A stretch of DNA of 64,000 nt from Argyresthia goedartella (GCA_949825045.1 OX463813.1:248001-312000); one strand, 5' to 3'; positions 12,001 to 23,127 are shown, counted from the first letter of the stretch. The notes: generated by a model not told the origin, from the letters alone. Translations and numbers: made by a program.

Positions 12001-12967
12001 TGCAACCTCTCATGGGGGACTTGCCCCCTGATCGTGTGAATGAGGTCAGACCGTTTTCAGGTGTTGGTACGGATTTTGCAGGACCGTTTATGGTGAAGAG
12101 TTCACGATTGCGTACCGCTAAGCAATACAAGGCGTACCTATGTGTGTTTGTTTGTTTATCCACCAAGGCGGTACATCTCGAGCTCGTTGCTGATCTCTCG
12201 ACAGAGGCTTTCATTGCTTGTTTGGATAGATTCGTTTCTCGAAGGGGACTTCCAACTTTGATCCGCTCTGATAACGGCACTAACTACATAGGTGCGGAAC
12301 GATACTTACGAGAGATAGTCAACTTTTTGAATGTAAATAAAGTGGATATTGGAACGGCCCTCTCCCGTCGGGGTATACAGTGGACCTTCAGCCCACCGAT
12401 TTGCCCCCACTGGGGTGGGATTTTTGAGGCCGTAGTTAAGTCAGCTAAGACGCACTTGGGGCGTATAGTAGGTCAGACCGCGCTGACTTTTGAGGAGCTC
12501 GCGACATTGTTTTGTAAGATCGAGGCCGTTCTCAATTCGCGACCGTTGTGTCCGCTCAGCTCGGATCCAAATGACCTGGAGGCTCTGACCCCAGGCCAGG
12601 CCATTTCTTGATAGGACAGCCACTTAACGCGTTGCCCGAGCACCCCTTCGAGGGAGTGAAATTGTATCGGTTGTCAAGGTATCAGATGTTGCAGCAGTTT
12701 ACTCAGAATTTCTGGAAGCGTTGGTCGCTCGAGTATCTGCATATCTTACAACAGCGCCTTAAGTGGACTGACAAAACTAGCCCCCCTAGTGTTGGTGACT
12801 TCGTTCTGGTTAAGGATGCTAACCTACCGCCACTACGTTGGCGCAGGGGGCGCATTGTTAACTTGTTCCCTGGCAAGGACGGGACCCCCCGGTCTGCAGA
12901 GGTTCTAGTAGGAGGCTCGGTTCTAAAACGAGCGGTAGCAACGTTGTCTCGGCTGCCCGTAGATTAG
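9072..12967 (+). pseudogene. pol: BEL/Pao pol, copy A (protease, RT, RNase H, integrase; frameshift near 12600)
   Basis: Domains in order: aspartic protease with LLDSGAQ (about 9181-9201); reverse transcriptase with [17 protein letters not shown] and the YVDD box at 10398-10409; RNase H beginning [10 protein letters not shown] and including [12 protein letters not shown]; integrase zinc region (HIKNAHAG ... CMPC); integrase core with aspartates at 12072 and 12270 and glutamate at 12426; and the C-terminal DUF5641-like region ending at 12967. The catalytic residues are intact. A 5-bp duplication (AGGCC) near 12595-12604 shifts the frame and stops translation at 12611; the tail runs on as 12608-12967. 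The copy at 17595-18637 lacks this duplication. Translation probably depends on readthrough of the UAG at 9069. Confidence 0.92.
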
Positions 12968-12999
12968 GGGACAGGTGGGTGCCTGTCCGGGCGGGTGAT

Positions 13000-13545
13000 T
13001 GTTCGATTCCAAATCGATATTCGATCGATGGTTTCTGAACGGCCATTTTGAATTTGACGTTAGCTGCCAACCTAGCAGTTTTTGACAACTGACAGACGAA
13101 AGCCGCTCGCAAAGTAAACGCGTTTTGGTTAGGGTATTGAAATTAAATCGCAGGCCATCTGGAATGTATTCGGGTTTCCCTCAGGATTGTCAATATAGCT
13201 GAGTGTGTTGTGGTTCCCCGAACCAGATAAAGTTCGCATTTCCGTGGCCGATTGGTTTTTCCCACGTAACATAACCTGTGTTGGAACACTGTGCTCATCG
13301 AAGCTGGCCCGCCAGTCATACCTGGTTGGCTGAAGAACCTGTCTACCAAGAAGAGCCTAGGGTGCACCCGGGCCTTGCAGAGAGACAGGAGGTTGACGGG
13401 ACCGAAGCACAGACCAGGTTAGATCGACCCCAATTACTTCAGCTCGGTGAATCGCCGACGTTCACACTTCTTGGCAACTGATCGTTACGCTACCTCGTAG
13501 CTGATGGGCCCCTACGAGGTCATTAGGTGCTGAGAAGCCTGAACA
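13000..13545 (+). repeat. BEL/Pao LTR2 (subtype II, 546 bp)
   Basis: Same tips as LTR1 but many fixed differences, for example GAATTTGACG, TTTTTGACAACTGAC and TTGTGGTTCCCCGAACC. These it shares with the LTRs at 53130 and 63644. It directly follows a purine-rich tract and a GACAGG/CCTGTC inverted repeat (12969-12987) that also precede the other 3' LTRs. It is followed at once by errantivirus sequence rather than by a matching target duplication. Confidence 0.9.
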
Positions 13546-13908
13546 AGTATTATCAAACAGTATGAAAGTAAATGGTAGATGAACTAGTCTAAAAGATTAC
13601 ACAAGAAAAAAAAATGATTATACAAAGTTATACAATTATAGCTTATAATTATAAGGTAAGTTATTTACTAATATTTACCCTAAAGTTGGGGTAGTGAAAA
13701 ACAATAATATTAAATCCTTTAATTGATTACAATCTTAGTCTAAAATCTCTAAGGGTGAGTAAAAGAATCTCATTTTCAATGTTATATTTTCTTATTCTAG
13801 TCATAATCTACTCAATTTATTCTAGTGTAAATGAGGTGAGATTAAAATCTAAGTGAAGTTATTACATAAATTAACCTTATACACAATGAATTTAATGTCT
13901 CGGTTTAG

Positions 13909-15752
13909 TTAATTAGTCATGTTATACGTATATTTGGCCTTTGATTCCATACTAGGAGTTCCTTTGACTATTAATGGTGAAGGTTTTGGAGTATCTTCGT
14001 CATCTGATATTAAATCTGAACGGTTAACTCTATGGAATTCTACCGCTGGTTCAATACGGTTGTTAGTTCTCCTAGTGTTGCATTGATTAAATATTTGGAC
14101 ACAACAACATCCTCTTACATCTCCGGGATTATGTGAGGATCGTAATAAGTTAAAGAGTTGGAAAATCTTGCAGAACCTCCATAAAAGGTAAAACAATACA
14201 AAGGCACATATCGTGTAAAGTAAGTATGGTATATGAACTCCAGATTTGAAATTGAATTTAGAGTTTTGCTCTTGTTGAGTAGTAATTTGTTCTTCTATTG
14301 AATGCAACTTTACAGAAGCTAGATTTAGATCATCCAGTTGGATGTTACCTATATTGTTTGGGGTAAAAAGGTGTTGAGTCTTATTTAATTTTAGATCATT
14401 ACAACATTCGTCCAGTACTAAGTCAATGTAATATCTGGCGAAGTATAATTGGTGATGATGTCACCTGTAGCCATTTATTGAATAAGATTTGCATATGCTC
14501 AGTATTCCAGTATTAGTTAAGCTATAATCTGTTATTTGTTTCGGTGGGCAATCTACGGTTAATTTCGTAGGATTGGAATAGATATAAATCCATCTATTAT
14601 TTGTTAGTTTTTGCCAAATTTCAACTTCTCCATACAGAAATTTGGTAATACATTATTTTGGGAGATAATCTAAGATTTTAGTTAACAATTGAGATTCGCA
14701 AGAAGGGTTAGAGTGAGAAGAATATTAATTTATTCCATCACATATAAAATGTTCTGGGGAAAGCTTTTTACATTGTTCTAGATAGTTAAATTGGGCATAA
14801 GATTGTCTGTTGGTGGTAATAGCCAAATATCTTTTAGAAGGTCTAGGGCGAAAGTTAAATCCTTGAATTTATGAGGAACAGGTAATGGATAAACATGGTA
14901 TAATTCAAATTCCTGTGGTGTTACTAGAGGTATATTGAGGATGAAGATTAATTTAGAATTTACATAGAACACATTAAGAGGGGATATATCGATTAAAAGG
15001 TGAATATCTTCTACCGTAAGGGTTAAAGGAAATTGTTTTCCTGTTTTCAGTGATTTTAGATTAGTGGTCAATTCAGTATAAATCTGAGTAGGGGAAATTA
15101 TTTTGGGATGCAGAACATTTTGTTTTGCAAATAGTATAGCTTCTACAATCGTATTTACTTCTGTTGTTAAGTCCTCTATCATTCCGTCAATAACGCCAAA
15201 ATGCGTATTCATGATCGATCTAATATCAGTTATGGATAGGTTAGTATTCAGGTCGATAACGAATTTTTTCATAGTTAAAAAGTTCTGATTTAAAGCTTTC
15301 TCGTTTGAATTGAGTTTGGATATGGTATTATTAAAATTTGTTATGGCGGATTGAGTCACTTGTACTTGACTTTTCATAATTCTGTACAATTCTTTGTCAT
15401 CTTCTACTACCTTGTTAATGACATTGTCATAGTAAACTGCATCGTCTGAATCCATCGTTCCGAAGACTGTTTTAAGAACAGTTCCTATTCCATCAAACCA
15501 TCCACGTCAGCTTCTACGATGTGTCCCAGTTAGATGGGCTAACGATTCAAATGACTCTGTTACCTTCAGTAGGTTTTTCTGACTGGTTTTCAATTTACGA
15601 GTGCAGATTTTAAAGCTTCCGCTATACTCTTCTAGGTCATTACAATGTACTTTAGTATATTTACATTGTGTTTGTAAGAATCCAATGGACTTGGGTATAT
15701 TGTCAATGCTCTTGAACGTTACTAATTTCCAATCGTCTACATGAGTCTTCAT
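13909..15752 (-). pseudogene. env: Errantivirus envelope-like glycoprotein, broken
   Basis: Envelope proteins of errantiviruses resemble baculovirus F fusion proteins. Read from 15752, the first part (15507-15752) is a surface-subunit remnant ending in a short basic stretch interrupted by a stop codon. The next part (14778-15455) follows a glycine-rich, fusion-peptide-like stretch and contains long heptad-rich helices. Further stops and frameshifts occupy 14310-14780. The final part (13909-14307) has a hydrophobic membrane anchor of about 20 residues (PYLLYTICAFVLFYLLW) and a cytoplasmic tail. Length and order fit an F-type envelope gene. Identification rests on this architecture and the neighbouring errantivirus pol, not on a database match. 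Confidence 0.65.
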
Positions 15753-15799
15753 TGCTCCGATTCTGTCGAAGTATAGTCCGGGGCTTTTGTTTATAGGTT

Positions 15800-17566
15800 T
15801 TATTTCAACCGATTTCGCGAGCGCAAGGAGTAACCTGAAATCACACGTTTTTCTTTAGGTTTTGATGTCGGTTTCATTCTATTAAAATGGACTTTAGTAA
15901 ATTTTCCGTTCTGTCCTCTGATGGTAGCATTGTTTATATTCTTATTGATTGAAATTATTTCATATGGGCCTTTCCAAATGGATTTAAGTTTATTTGTTGA
16001 TATTGAGGATAGTAAAACATAATCTCCTATTTTATAATTAGGTACTTTTATTTTGGTATCACATAATCTCCTATTTTATAATTAGGTACTTTTATTTTGG
16101 TATCATATCTGAGTTTTGATTTTTCTTTGTTACCTATCAAATTTTCTCGAGCAATTTTCTGAATTTTATTTTATTTGTATTTAAGGTTGTTGACATAAGT
16201 ATCATAATCGTTTTCGTTTTCCTTTTCCACAACTGAAGTTGGTAATGTGGGTTTTTGTCCAAATACTAATTCATGAGGGGTGAAGTTACTACTTGAATGT
16301 GTGCTGGTGTTATAGCAGAACATAGCTAAGGGTACGTATTTGTCCCAATCGTTCTGATCTTCGCTAACATACTGTTTAAGGTAGTCTTTAAGAGTTGCAT
16401 GACTCCTTTCTAAAGCACCATTAGATTGTGGATGATATGCTGTTGAATTTAATTGTTTGATCTTAAAAGCTCTTGCTAATTATTTCATTGTTTTTGACAT
16501 GAATTCAGAACCTTGGTCTGTAAGAATGGATTTTGATAATCCGAAGTATGAGATAAACAATGTTAATTTTTCTGCGACCGTTTCAGCATCATGGTTCTGT
16601 ATGCAGAAGGCTTGAGAGAATTTAGTTAAGTCATCTTGGATGGTAAGTATGAACCTATTTCCGTCTTCAGTGACAGGTAAGGGTCCTACTGTATCCATTG
16701 CTACTCTTTCAAATGCAGCTACAGAAGTCGTCGTAATAATCATAGGGGATTTATTTTTCTTTCGAACAGTTTTGTTCAATTGACATGATTTACAGTTATT
16801 TACAAAATCGATTATGTCCTTCTTCATATTGGGCCAGGTTTGTTTAGATTTGATTCTAAGGTACATCTTAACAATGCCGTTATGACCAGAAGCAGTACGA
16901 TAGCGAGATATCTGGTGTGGTAATTTTGTTATGGCATAGTCTGATCTTAATTTTCAAGTTTCTGAATAAGAAGAAAATTATTTGTTTTACTTTGTCAATG
17001 TGGAAAGAGCTATAAGCATCTTTAAAGTTTGGTAAAAAGATTGATTTGACTTTATTTTTTATCAATTCGTTTCGTAAGTTTCTTAATGTCAAGAATAATT
17101 CTTTCAAAGAAATCTTATCATAATGGTTTTGTTTAGCAATACAATGATATATTGTTTGATTTTCCGTTTCGGATACTAATATTTTGTAAAGTTCCTTTTT
17201 CGATGACATCAACTGGTCAATATTTGGGCTTAAATTAAATGCTTCGATTGCATATAAATTTTCTTCGTCCAATGTAATATTTGTTAAGTAAGCAATATGA
17301 TCGTGTTTTTTATTAAATAATAATTCATCTATCTCGAGGAAGTCTTCAATAACAAATTCTTGCTGTGAATCTAGGAACGTTTGTAAGTCGTTATAGGTTT
17401 CCATACTCGATGTTTCAAGTGAAGTGATAGTATTAATTGCTATGCGCGATAGACAATCAACATTTGAATTTATTTTCCCGGCTTTGTGGATTATTTCATA
17501 TTCATATTCTTCGAGTTGAAGTCTCCAGCGTATTAATTTACTTCCTGGGTCTTTAACGTTGAACAA
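15800..17566 (-). pseudogene. pol: Errantivirus pol 3' half (RNase H end and integrase), broken
   Basis: From 17566 the frame gives the typical end of Ty3/gypsy RNase H (NVKDPGSKLIRWRLQLEEYEYEIIHKAGK and DCLSRI), then a linker. A frameshift near 16870 leads to the integrase: zinc-type CKSCQ, the core aspartate in MDTVGPLP, the second in LTDQGSEF, and the glutamate motif downstream of a stop at about 16480. A C-terminal region continues to about 15850, where the 44-bp duplication breaks it. Integrase core motifs survive but no complete frame remains. Confidence 0.8.
16018..16105 (+). repeat. 44-bp tandem duplication in errantivirus pol
   Basis: Two identical 44-bp units start CATAATCTCC at 16018 and 16062. 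44 is not a multiple of three, so the duplication shifts the pol frame. Perfect identity suggests a late event, after the copy had already been damaged. Confidence 0.85.
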
Positions 17567-17594
17567 CCACGTAATTGTATATTGTATATTGTAA

Positions 17595-18669
17595 TTTGGA
17601 TATTATCTGCCCGCCGTGCCATACGGAACATCGTGTTTCGGTGCATGCCTTGTTATCGACTTAAGGCTGCCACGATGCAACCTCTCATGGGGGACTTGCC
17701 CCCTGATCGTGTGAATGAGGTCAGACCGTTTTCAGGTGTTGGTACGGATTTTGCAGGACCGTTTATGGTGAAGAGTTCACGATTGCGTACCGCTAAGCAA
17801 TACAAGGCGTACCTATGTGTGTTTGTTTGTTTATCCACCAAGGCGGTACATCTCGAGCTCGTTGCTGATCTCTCGACAGAGGCTTTCATTGCTTGTTTGG
17901 ATAGGTTCGTTTCTCGAAGGGGACTTCCAACTTTGATCCGCTCTGATAACGGCACTAACTACATAGGTGCGGAACGATACTTACGAGAGATAGTCAACTT
18001 TTTGAATGTAAATAAAGTGGATATTGGAACGGCCCTCTCCCGTCGGGGTATACAGTGGACCTTCAGCCCACCGATTTGCCCCCACTGGGGTGGGATTTTT
18101 GAGGCCGTAGTTAAGTCAGCTAAGACGCACTTAGGGCGTATAGTAGGTCAGACCGCGCTGACTTTTGAGGAGCTCGCGACATTGTTTTGTAAGATCGAGG
18201 CCGTTCTCAATTCGCGACCGTTGTGTCCGCTCAGCTCGGATCCAAATGACCTGGAGGCTCTGACCCCAGGCCATTTCTTGATAGGACAGCCACTTAACGC
18301 GTTGCCCGAGCACCCCTTCGAGGGAGTGAAATTGTATCGGTTGTCAAGGTATCAGATGTTGCAGCAGTTTACTCAGAATTTCTGGAAGCGTTGGTCGCTC
18401 GAGTATCTGCATATCTTACAACAGCGCCTTAAGTGGACTGACAAAACTAGCCCCCCTAGTGTTGGTGACCTCGTTCTGGTTAAGGATGCTAACCTACCGC
18501 CACTACGTTGGCGCAGGGGGCGCATTGTTAACTTGTTCCCTGGCAAGGACGGGACCCCCCGGTCTGCAGAGGATCTAGTAGGAGGCTCGGTTCTAAAACG
18601 AGCGGTAGCAACGTTGTCTCGGCTGCCCGTAGATTAGGGGACAGGTGCGTGCCTGTCCGGGCGGGTGAT
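17595..18669 (+). pseudogene. pol: Second copy of the BEL pol 3' end (integrase to C-terminus)
   Basis: The sequence from TTTGGATATTATCTGCC onward repeats 11922-12999 with only a handful of substitutions and without the 5-bp duplication that breaks copy A. The open frame runs to the normal stop at 18637. It covers the integrase zinc-region end (CMPC), the full integrase core (D, D, E) and the DUF5641-like tail, followed by the purine-rich tract before LTR3. Protease, RT and RNase H are absent, because errantivirus RNase H sequence abuts at 17594. Confidence 0.9.
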
Positions 18670-19214
18670 TGTTCGATTCCAAATCGATATTCGATCGATG
18701 GTTTCTAAACGGTCATTTCAATTTGACGTTAGCTGTCAATCTGGCAGTTTTGACAACTGACAAAAAAACCTCGCAATGAAAACGCGTGTTGATTAGGTTG
18801 TTGAAATTAAATCAAAGGGCATCTGGAATGTATTCGGGATTCCCTCAGAATTATTAATATAGCTGAGTGTGCCGTTGTCCCTCGAACCAGATAAAGTTCG
18901 GATTTTCGTGCCCGATTCGTATTTACCACGTAGAAACATAACCTGTGTTGGACCACTGTGCTCATTGACGCTGGCCCGCCAGTCATACCTGGTTGGCTGA
19001 AGAACCTGTCTATCAAGAAGAGCCTAGGGCGCGCCCGGGCCTTGCAGAGAGACAGGAGGTTGACGGGACCGAAGCACAGACCAGGTTAGATCTACCCCAC
19101 ATAACTTTAGCTCGGTGAATCGCCGACGTTCATTACTTCTTGGCACCTGATCGTCACGCTACCTCGTAGCTGATGGGCCCCTACGAGGTCATTAGGTGCT
19201 GACAAGCCTGAACA
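18670..19214 (+). repeat. BEL/Pao LTR3 (subtype I, 545 bp)
   Basis: It has the same length as LTR1 and differs from it at only a few sites (for example TTTCTAAACGG for TTTCTGAACGG). It keeps the terminal TGTTC/GAACA pair and the 8-bp hairpin. TA-rich DNA follows immediately. Confidence 0.93.
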
Positions 19215-19243
19215 TATATATATAATATATATATATATATATA
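19215..19243. repeat. TA microsatellite at the LTR3 edge
   Basis: Alternating T/A directly after the LTR, probably the insertion target. This weakens any inference from the TATATA duplication. Confidence 0.9.
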
Positions 19244-19661
19244 GCCTGGCTTAGCAACCAGCAAGCAACCCTTCAGGTCATATTTGATTTTTTTGTAAAC
19301 TGTTGCATTCATTGATAAGAAAAAAAACTAGGCAAACATAAACAATAACAGCAAAAAAAATGCAAAGAGCCGCGACCATCTGGCAGCTTCACCGCCTGCA
19401 CCGCTCGACTATTATCTTAAATTATCTGGTTACAGAAAAAGACAAACACTCACACTTTCGTGATTCGTGGAAGTAGCTCTATGAATATTCACACAGGTTT
19501 TTTAAATCATTAAAATATTTTAGAATAAGTAATTATAGATAACTATATTAGTAGAGACGTCATCGCTGGGAAGTGAACGAAGAAATTAAATAAAAAATAT
19601 GATGATATATTTATTTCATTTCATAGAACTTGATAATATTTAATTAATACACAATAGACTG
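19244..19661. other. Gap without a recognised feature
   Basis: I see no conserved open frame. It includes a short GC-richer patch near 19370-19410 but no motif I can name. Confidence 0.4.
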
Positions 19662-19716
19662 AAAAGGCGTGACGCTATTATTCATAATTATATAACATAA
19701 CAGCGTCACGCCTTTT
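19662..19716. repeat. 15-bp inverted repeat (GGCGTGACGC type)
   Basis: AAAAGGCGTGACGCT (19662-19676) pairs perfectly with 19702-19716 around a 25-base AT-rich loop. A CCCATATGGGGTGGCAG box follows, and a similar box occurs at 22640-22655. Such combinations recur in lepidopteran MITEs; I infer a MITE end. Confidence 0.6.
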
Positions 19717-19789
19717 TCCCATATGGGGTGGCAGAGGCAAAATTGTGCCCCCAATTATAATGAACGGTTTTGCTTATAAATAACCGGCC

Positions 19790-20190
19790 AAATGGGAGTC
19801 GGACTCGCGCACGAAGGGTTCCGTAATAAAAATATCGAAAAAAGTAATCTTTGTTTGGGAGCCCCCTTGAATTTTATTTTTATTTTTTTAGTGAATAATA
19901 TATCTCAATATTTTGTGAACATTTCAAGCGTATACCTATTACAATTATTAATATCGAACAAAAATGAGCAAAAAACACGTTTGTTCATATGGGAGCCCGC
20001 CTTAATATTGAATTTATTTTGTTTTTTTAGTATTTGTTGTTACAGCGGCAACAGAAACATCATCTTTGAACATTTAAACTGTCTAGCTACCACGGTTCAC
20101 TTAAGCCTGGTGACAGACGGACGGACAGCGAAGTCGCAGTAATAGGGTCCCGTTTGGCACCCTTCGGGTACGGAACCCTAAAAAGTTGAT
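19790..20190 (+). repeat. Dispersed insect repeat (GGGTTCCGT ... ACGGAACCCTAAAAA)
   Basis: It starts with AAGGGTTCCGTAA near 19818 and ends GGGTACGGAACCCTAAAAAG near 20185, so the tips form an inverted repeat. Near the end are GACAGACGGACGGACAGC and AATAGGGTCCCGTTTGGCA. From memory this layout is very common in moth and butterfly genomes, probably as part of a LINE-related repeat. I assign no coding function. Confidence 0.6.
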
Positions 20191-20520
20191 TCACTGTTTA
20201 GCTTAAGCAGTGTTTGGTCCTTTTCACACGTCGACTAAATGTTAAAATGTCAAATCAAGACAAAACACTGAATTAACAGTGAATTTACTTTTTTATACGT
20301 AAGGCCATATTACTATTTTAGCTTCACGTGCGTCAAATAAACAGTGTAACCATAAACCAATAGATAAAAATTGTCTCTAGCCAAATATAATACAGGATGG
20401 AAAAAATTGTCTCACCCAGAAAATAGAACGTTTCATATGTTAGGCTATTGATCAAAGAACTTGCTAACTACATATTCAATCTTATGGATATCTAGTCGAC
20501 TGACTAAATTAAGACCATCA

Positions 20521-20864
20521 CCCGTTTTCACTAACCATAGGACACGCCTAAATCAGATGCTAAATATTTAGACGTTGCCTAGAGCAAAATCACTTTTCAC
20601 TAACCCAAGACACGACTAACGACGATGTTAGGCATCCCTAATAACATCGATTTAGGAGGGCGTAGTGCTTAGACGCCCCTAAACTGACACATGTGACAGC
20701 CGCATGTGATAGATTGACGAACAAAACCATGGAAAACTGGTCAAAAACTAGGCTACTCTAAAATCGTTTGATGAAACAGAACTTTATGCTAAGCATTGCC
20801 CTAAATTAGGAGTTGCTACTACGCGTAGAGAGGCGTTTCCTTGTTCGTCGATAGTGAAAACGGG
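20521..20864. mobile_element. Candidate MITE, 344 bp
   Basis: A 13-bp perfect terminal inverted repeat, CCCGTTTTCACTA at 20521-20533 and its complement at 20852-20864, bounds a non-coding, internally repetitive sequence. The phrase TTTTCACTAACC recurs inside. No identical target duplication is visible beside the tips, so the superfamily is undetermined. Confidence 0.55.
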
Positions 20865-21121
20865 CACATTTTTTCTGGCGAAATTTGATAATTATGGACT
20901 AGTGCAAAAACCAACAGAGCCCATAGACTTTTTACACTCTGTAGATGGCGATAGCGACACAAGTGCTTGATTGCCCGAAGACAGATGAAGCATAAACAAA
21001 AAAACTCATAAATAAAGCTTGCTTTGTGTTGTCAAATTTCAATGGGGACTGGGGATACCCTTGTGTAAAACATTGGTTTCATTTGTCAGAGAGCCTACGC
21101 CAGAGCCGTTCATCTAAAAAA

Positions 21122-21776
21122 ATGGCCTGGTAAGTAGTACTACTACAATATCTATGTGTGTCGTTATTTTGTGCTATGAAAAATGATCATGATCATGATC
21201 TATGAAATAGTTATTTTCTTTTCTAACTTCGCTTGTATTATAATACTTTGTGTTATATTATTTTATACTTTTCTATGAAGAAGTGGCACATTGGTCCATT
21301 AAGAACTATTATTTTAGTCGTCTTTTTGATGGTGGGCTAACACCACCTAATTTAGAAGCAAATCACTTATCTTATGTCATGATTACTTTTTCAGGAAAAA
21401 GTTGTGCTGCTGGACGGCTACGGAGGCACCTCCTTCACCCTCGCCGCCTTTGGTGCCTCCATCGCAGACATCTTATACCCTTTGGGAGTCGCCGGAGGCG
21501 TCTTCGGTGGCGTCTGCGGAGGCGTCTTCGGAGGTGTCTTCGGAGGCGTCTTCGGAGGCGTCTTCGTCAACGCCTCCGTTGTCTGAGCGGTCGTGGGTAT
21601 CGCTGCCGCTGGCACCATCGCCGTCGCCGATGTCAAGGCGGCGGGCAGGGTCGCCGCCGCCCGCTCCACCGCCGTCGCCAGCACCGCCGTCGCCAGCACC
21701 ATCCAGCAGAGGCGGGTCACGGAGGTGCCGCTGTGGTGTGTGCCCTGCACGGCACACAATCATTTTTTTTATTTAA
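21122..21776 (+). CDS. Putative two-exon Ser/Pro/Glu-rich small protein
   Basis: ATGGCCTG at 21122-21129 is followed by a consensus donor (GTAAGT). An acceptor (TTTTTCAG) precedes exon 2 at 21395, and the phases agree. The product would be 129 residues, beginning MAWKKLCCWTA and ending at a stop at 21774-21776. It contains six E-A-S-S-type tetrapeptides encoded by a 12-bp repeat (GAGGCGTCTTCG variants, about 21490-21565), then a Pro/Ser/Ala-rich stretch and a short Cys/Arg-rich end. Other frames across this GC-rich island are also open, so the choice rests on the splice signals. I recognise no family. It could instead be a leftover 5' exon of a transposase gene. Confidence 0.35.
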
Positions 21777-22646
21777 TTTAGTTAAGAGTGTTAATTAAGG
21801 TTATGTTAAGTAAGGTTAGATTTTTTATTTTTATTGATTTTATTAAAAAGTTTTAATTCTTAAATAGGAGTATTTATTTCTCTTTAATAGAGTGTTACAG
21901 AAAGGTGTAGTCATATTTTAGAGGGTTGTTAGGGATACCATTAAACGAGCAAATGTTACTATGAAACTTTGATCAGAGCAACTTTATTTTCACTTCTCTA
22001 CACAAATCAGCAGGGACGCCTAAATTTAAGTATTCATTATCTGGCTTTTGATTTGGCAAACACGCTGATGTTTATTTTTAAAAGCTTTCGATATATTCAA
22101 GACAAAAGTTAAAACACATATTATTATTTAGACTTACCGAACAGTTAATCGGCATTTGAACAGGGACACTCAATCTCTGTGTAATGATCGTACCGGCAAC
22201 ACCCACATATACACCAATTGTTCAATTCACCGAAAAATGATAATGTTTCAGAGTCACTTAGTTTATTGTCAGATGGGCGGCCAGCTACACCCCCTGCGGC
22301 AAACTTTGCCCACAAATAGTACAGGTTTTATTTAATACGAAATGTGTGTGGCCGCTCCACGGCCACACGACTTCTTTTAATATTAACAGATAAAATTGTT
22401 CTCTAACGAGGATATCGCTCACGTCATAAACGTCCACCATTTTTAAGAATTCACAAAATGCGACTGAACTATGGCCCAAATTCAACTAAATATCCGAAAG
22501 AATCTTAGATTATTCAAGTGTATCCACTTATAATTCCAGGTTTTTTACTTTCACACTTCAGTATTAAAAGAAACATTTACACGCGAGACCTTTTTAGTTT
22601 AATAAAATCAAAAGAATCAACATAGAGTCACACCGTTTCCCATATA
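21777..22646. other. Gap without a recognised gene
   Basis: AT-rich. Open frames are short and lack motifs. A small palindromic stretch (GGCCGCTCC/GGCCAC) near 22350-22368 is the only local structure noted. Confidence 0.4.
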
Positions 22647-23099
22647 GGGTAGCAGATAGGCACAATTCGCTGCCTCAGTCCTTGAATGTTTAACGGACAA
22701 TTTTTCGGAAAATTTCTTTCTTTCTTCTTTTGGCCAACCTCCGTAATTTGCATATTCTGAACACATCGGAAACCGATCTCCGTGCTTGTTTAATCAACAT
22801 CCACCTTACAGCCAATCATGGACAAGGAATCAGCTATGACGCGCTTGCGCGAAGCCATCTTGCTTTCGAAGCATCAGTCAGGTTGTGGCTTGTTTTGGTG
22901 AGGTTTTGGTAAAGATTAATTTACTGAGCTTAGGACCTGTTACTGAGAAAAACCAACGGACGTTTAGACAATGCTTACATTCCGTAGATTTCCGTAGACT
23001 ACGCTTTAGAACAATGTCATACAAAATAAACGTTTCCTGCGAAATTCACTCAGTGGTCTGTTGGCCATTCAAGCACTGAGGCAGCGAATTATTCTACCC
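22647..23099. mobile_element. Candidate MITE, about 453 bp
   Basis: The left arm begins GGGTAGCAGATAGGCAC and contains AATTCGCTGCCTCAGT (22664-22679). The right arm has the exact complement of that 16-mer at 23075-23090 and ends CTACCC at 23099. No transposase is present. The flanks CATATA (left) and ACTGG (right) do not show a clear duplication. Confidence 0.5.
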
Positions 23100-23127
23100 A
23101 CTGGTTTTTGTAATATCTATGGAATAT

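Larger units (their letters stand above)
13546..17594 (-). mobile_element. Errantivirus (Ty3/gypsy with env) fragment
   Basis: Minus-strand remains of an insect endogenous retrovirus-like element. From right to left it holds the end of RNase H, the integrase and an envelope gene. Protease, RT and gag are missing because the fragment is cut at the 17594 junction with BEL sequence. The left edge starts AGTATT directly after LTR2. Errantivirus LTRs often begin AGT, so 13546 may be a true LTR end, but I could not find the partner LTR. Stops, frameshifts and a 44-bp tandem duplication show that the copy is dead. Confidence 0.75.
6019..19214 (+). mobile_element. Composite BEL/Pao locus A (three LTRs, errantivirus insert)
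   Basis: Order: LTR1 (6019-6563), leader, gag, pol, LTR2 (13000-13545), minus-strand errantivirus fragment (13546-17594), second copy of the BEL pol 3' end (17595-18669), LTR3 (18670-19214). LTR1 and LTR3 match almost base for base, so they are the original pair. LTR2 is a different subtype, close to the LTRs at 53130 and 63644. The outer LTRs are flanked on each side by TATATA (6013-6018 and 19215-19220), as expected for a target duplication, but the site is a TA-rich microsatellite so this is weak evidence. The two pol 3' copies are nearly identical, so the rearrangement is recent. Confidence 0.8.

Noticed and set aside
21250..21798. Arg-rich 182-codon frame and other frames over the 21.4-kb GC island
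   Set aside because: Several frames are open because of the 12-bp repeat. Only one is supported by matching splice sites, and that one is listed.
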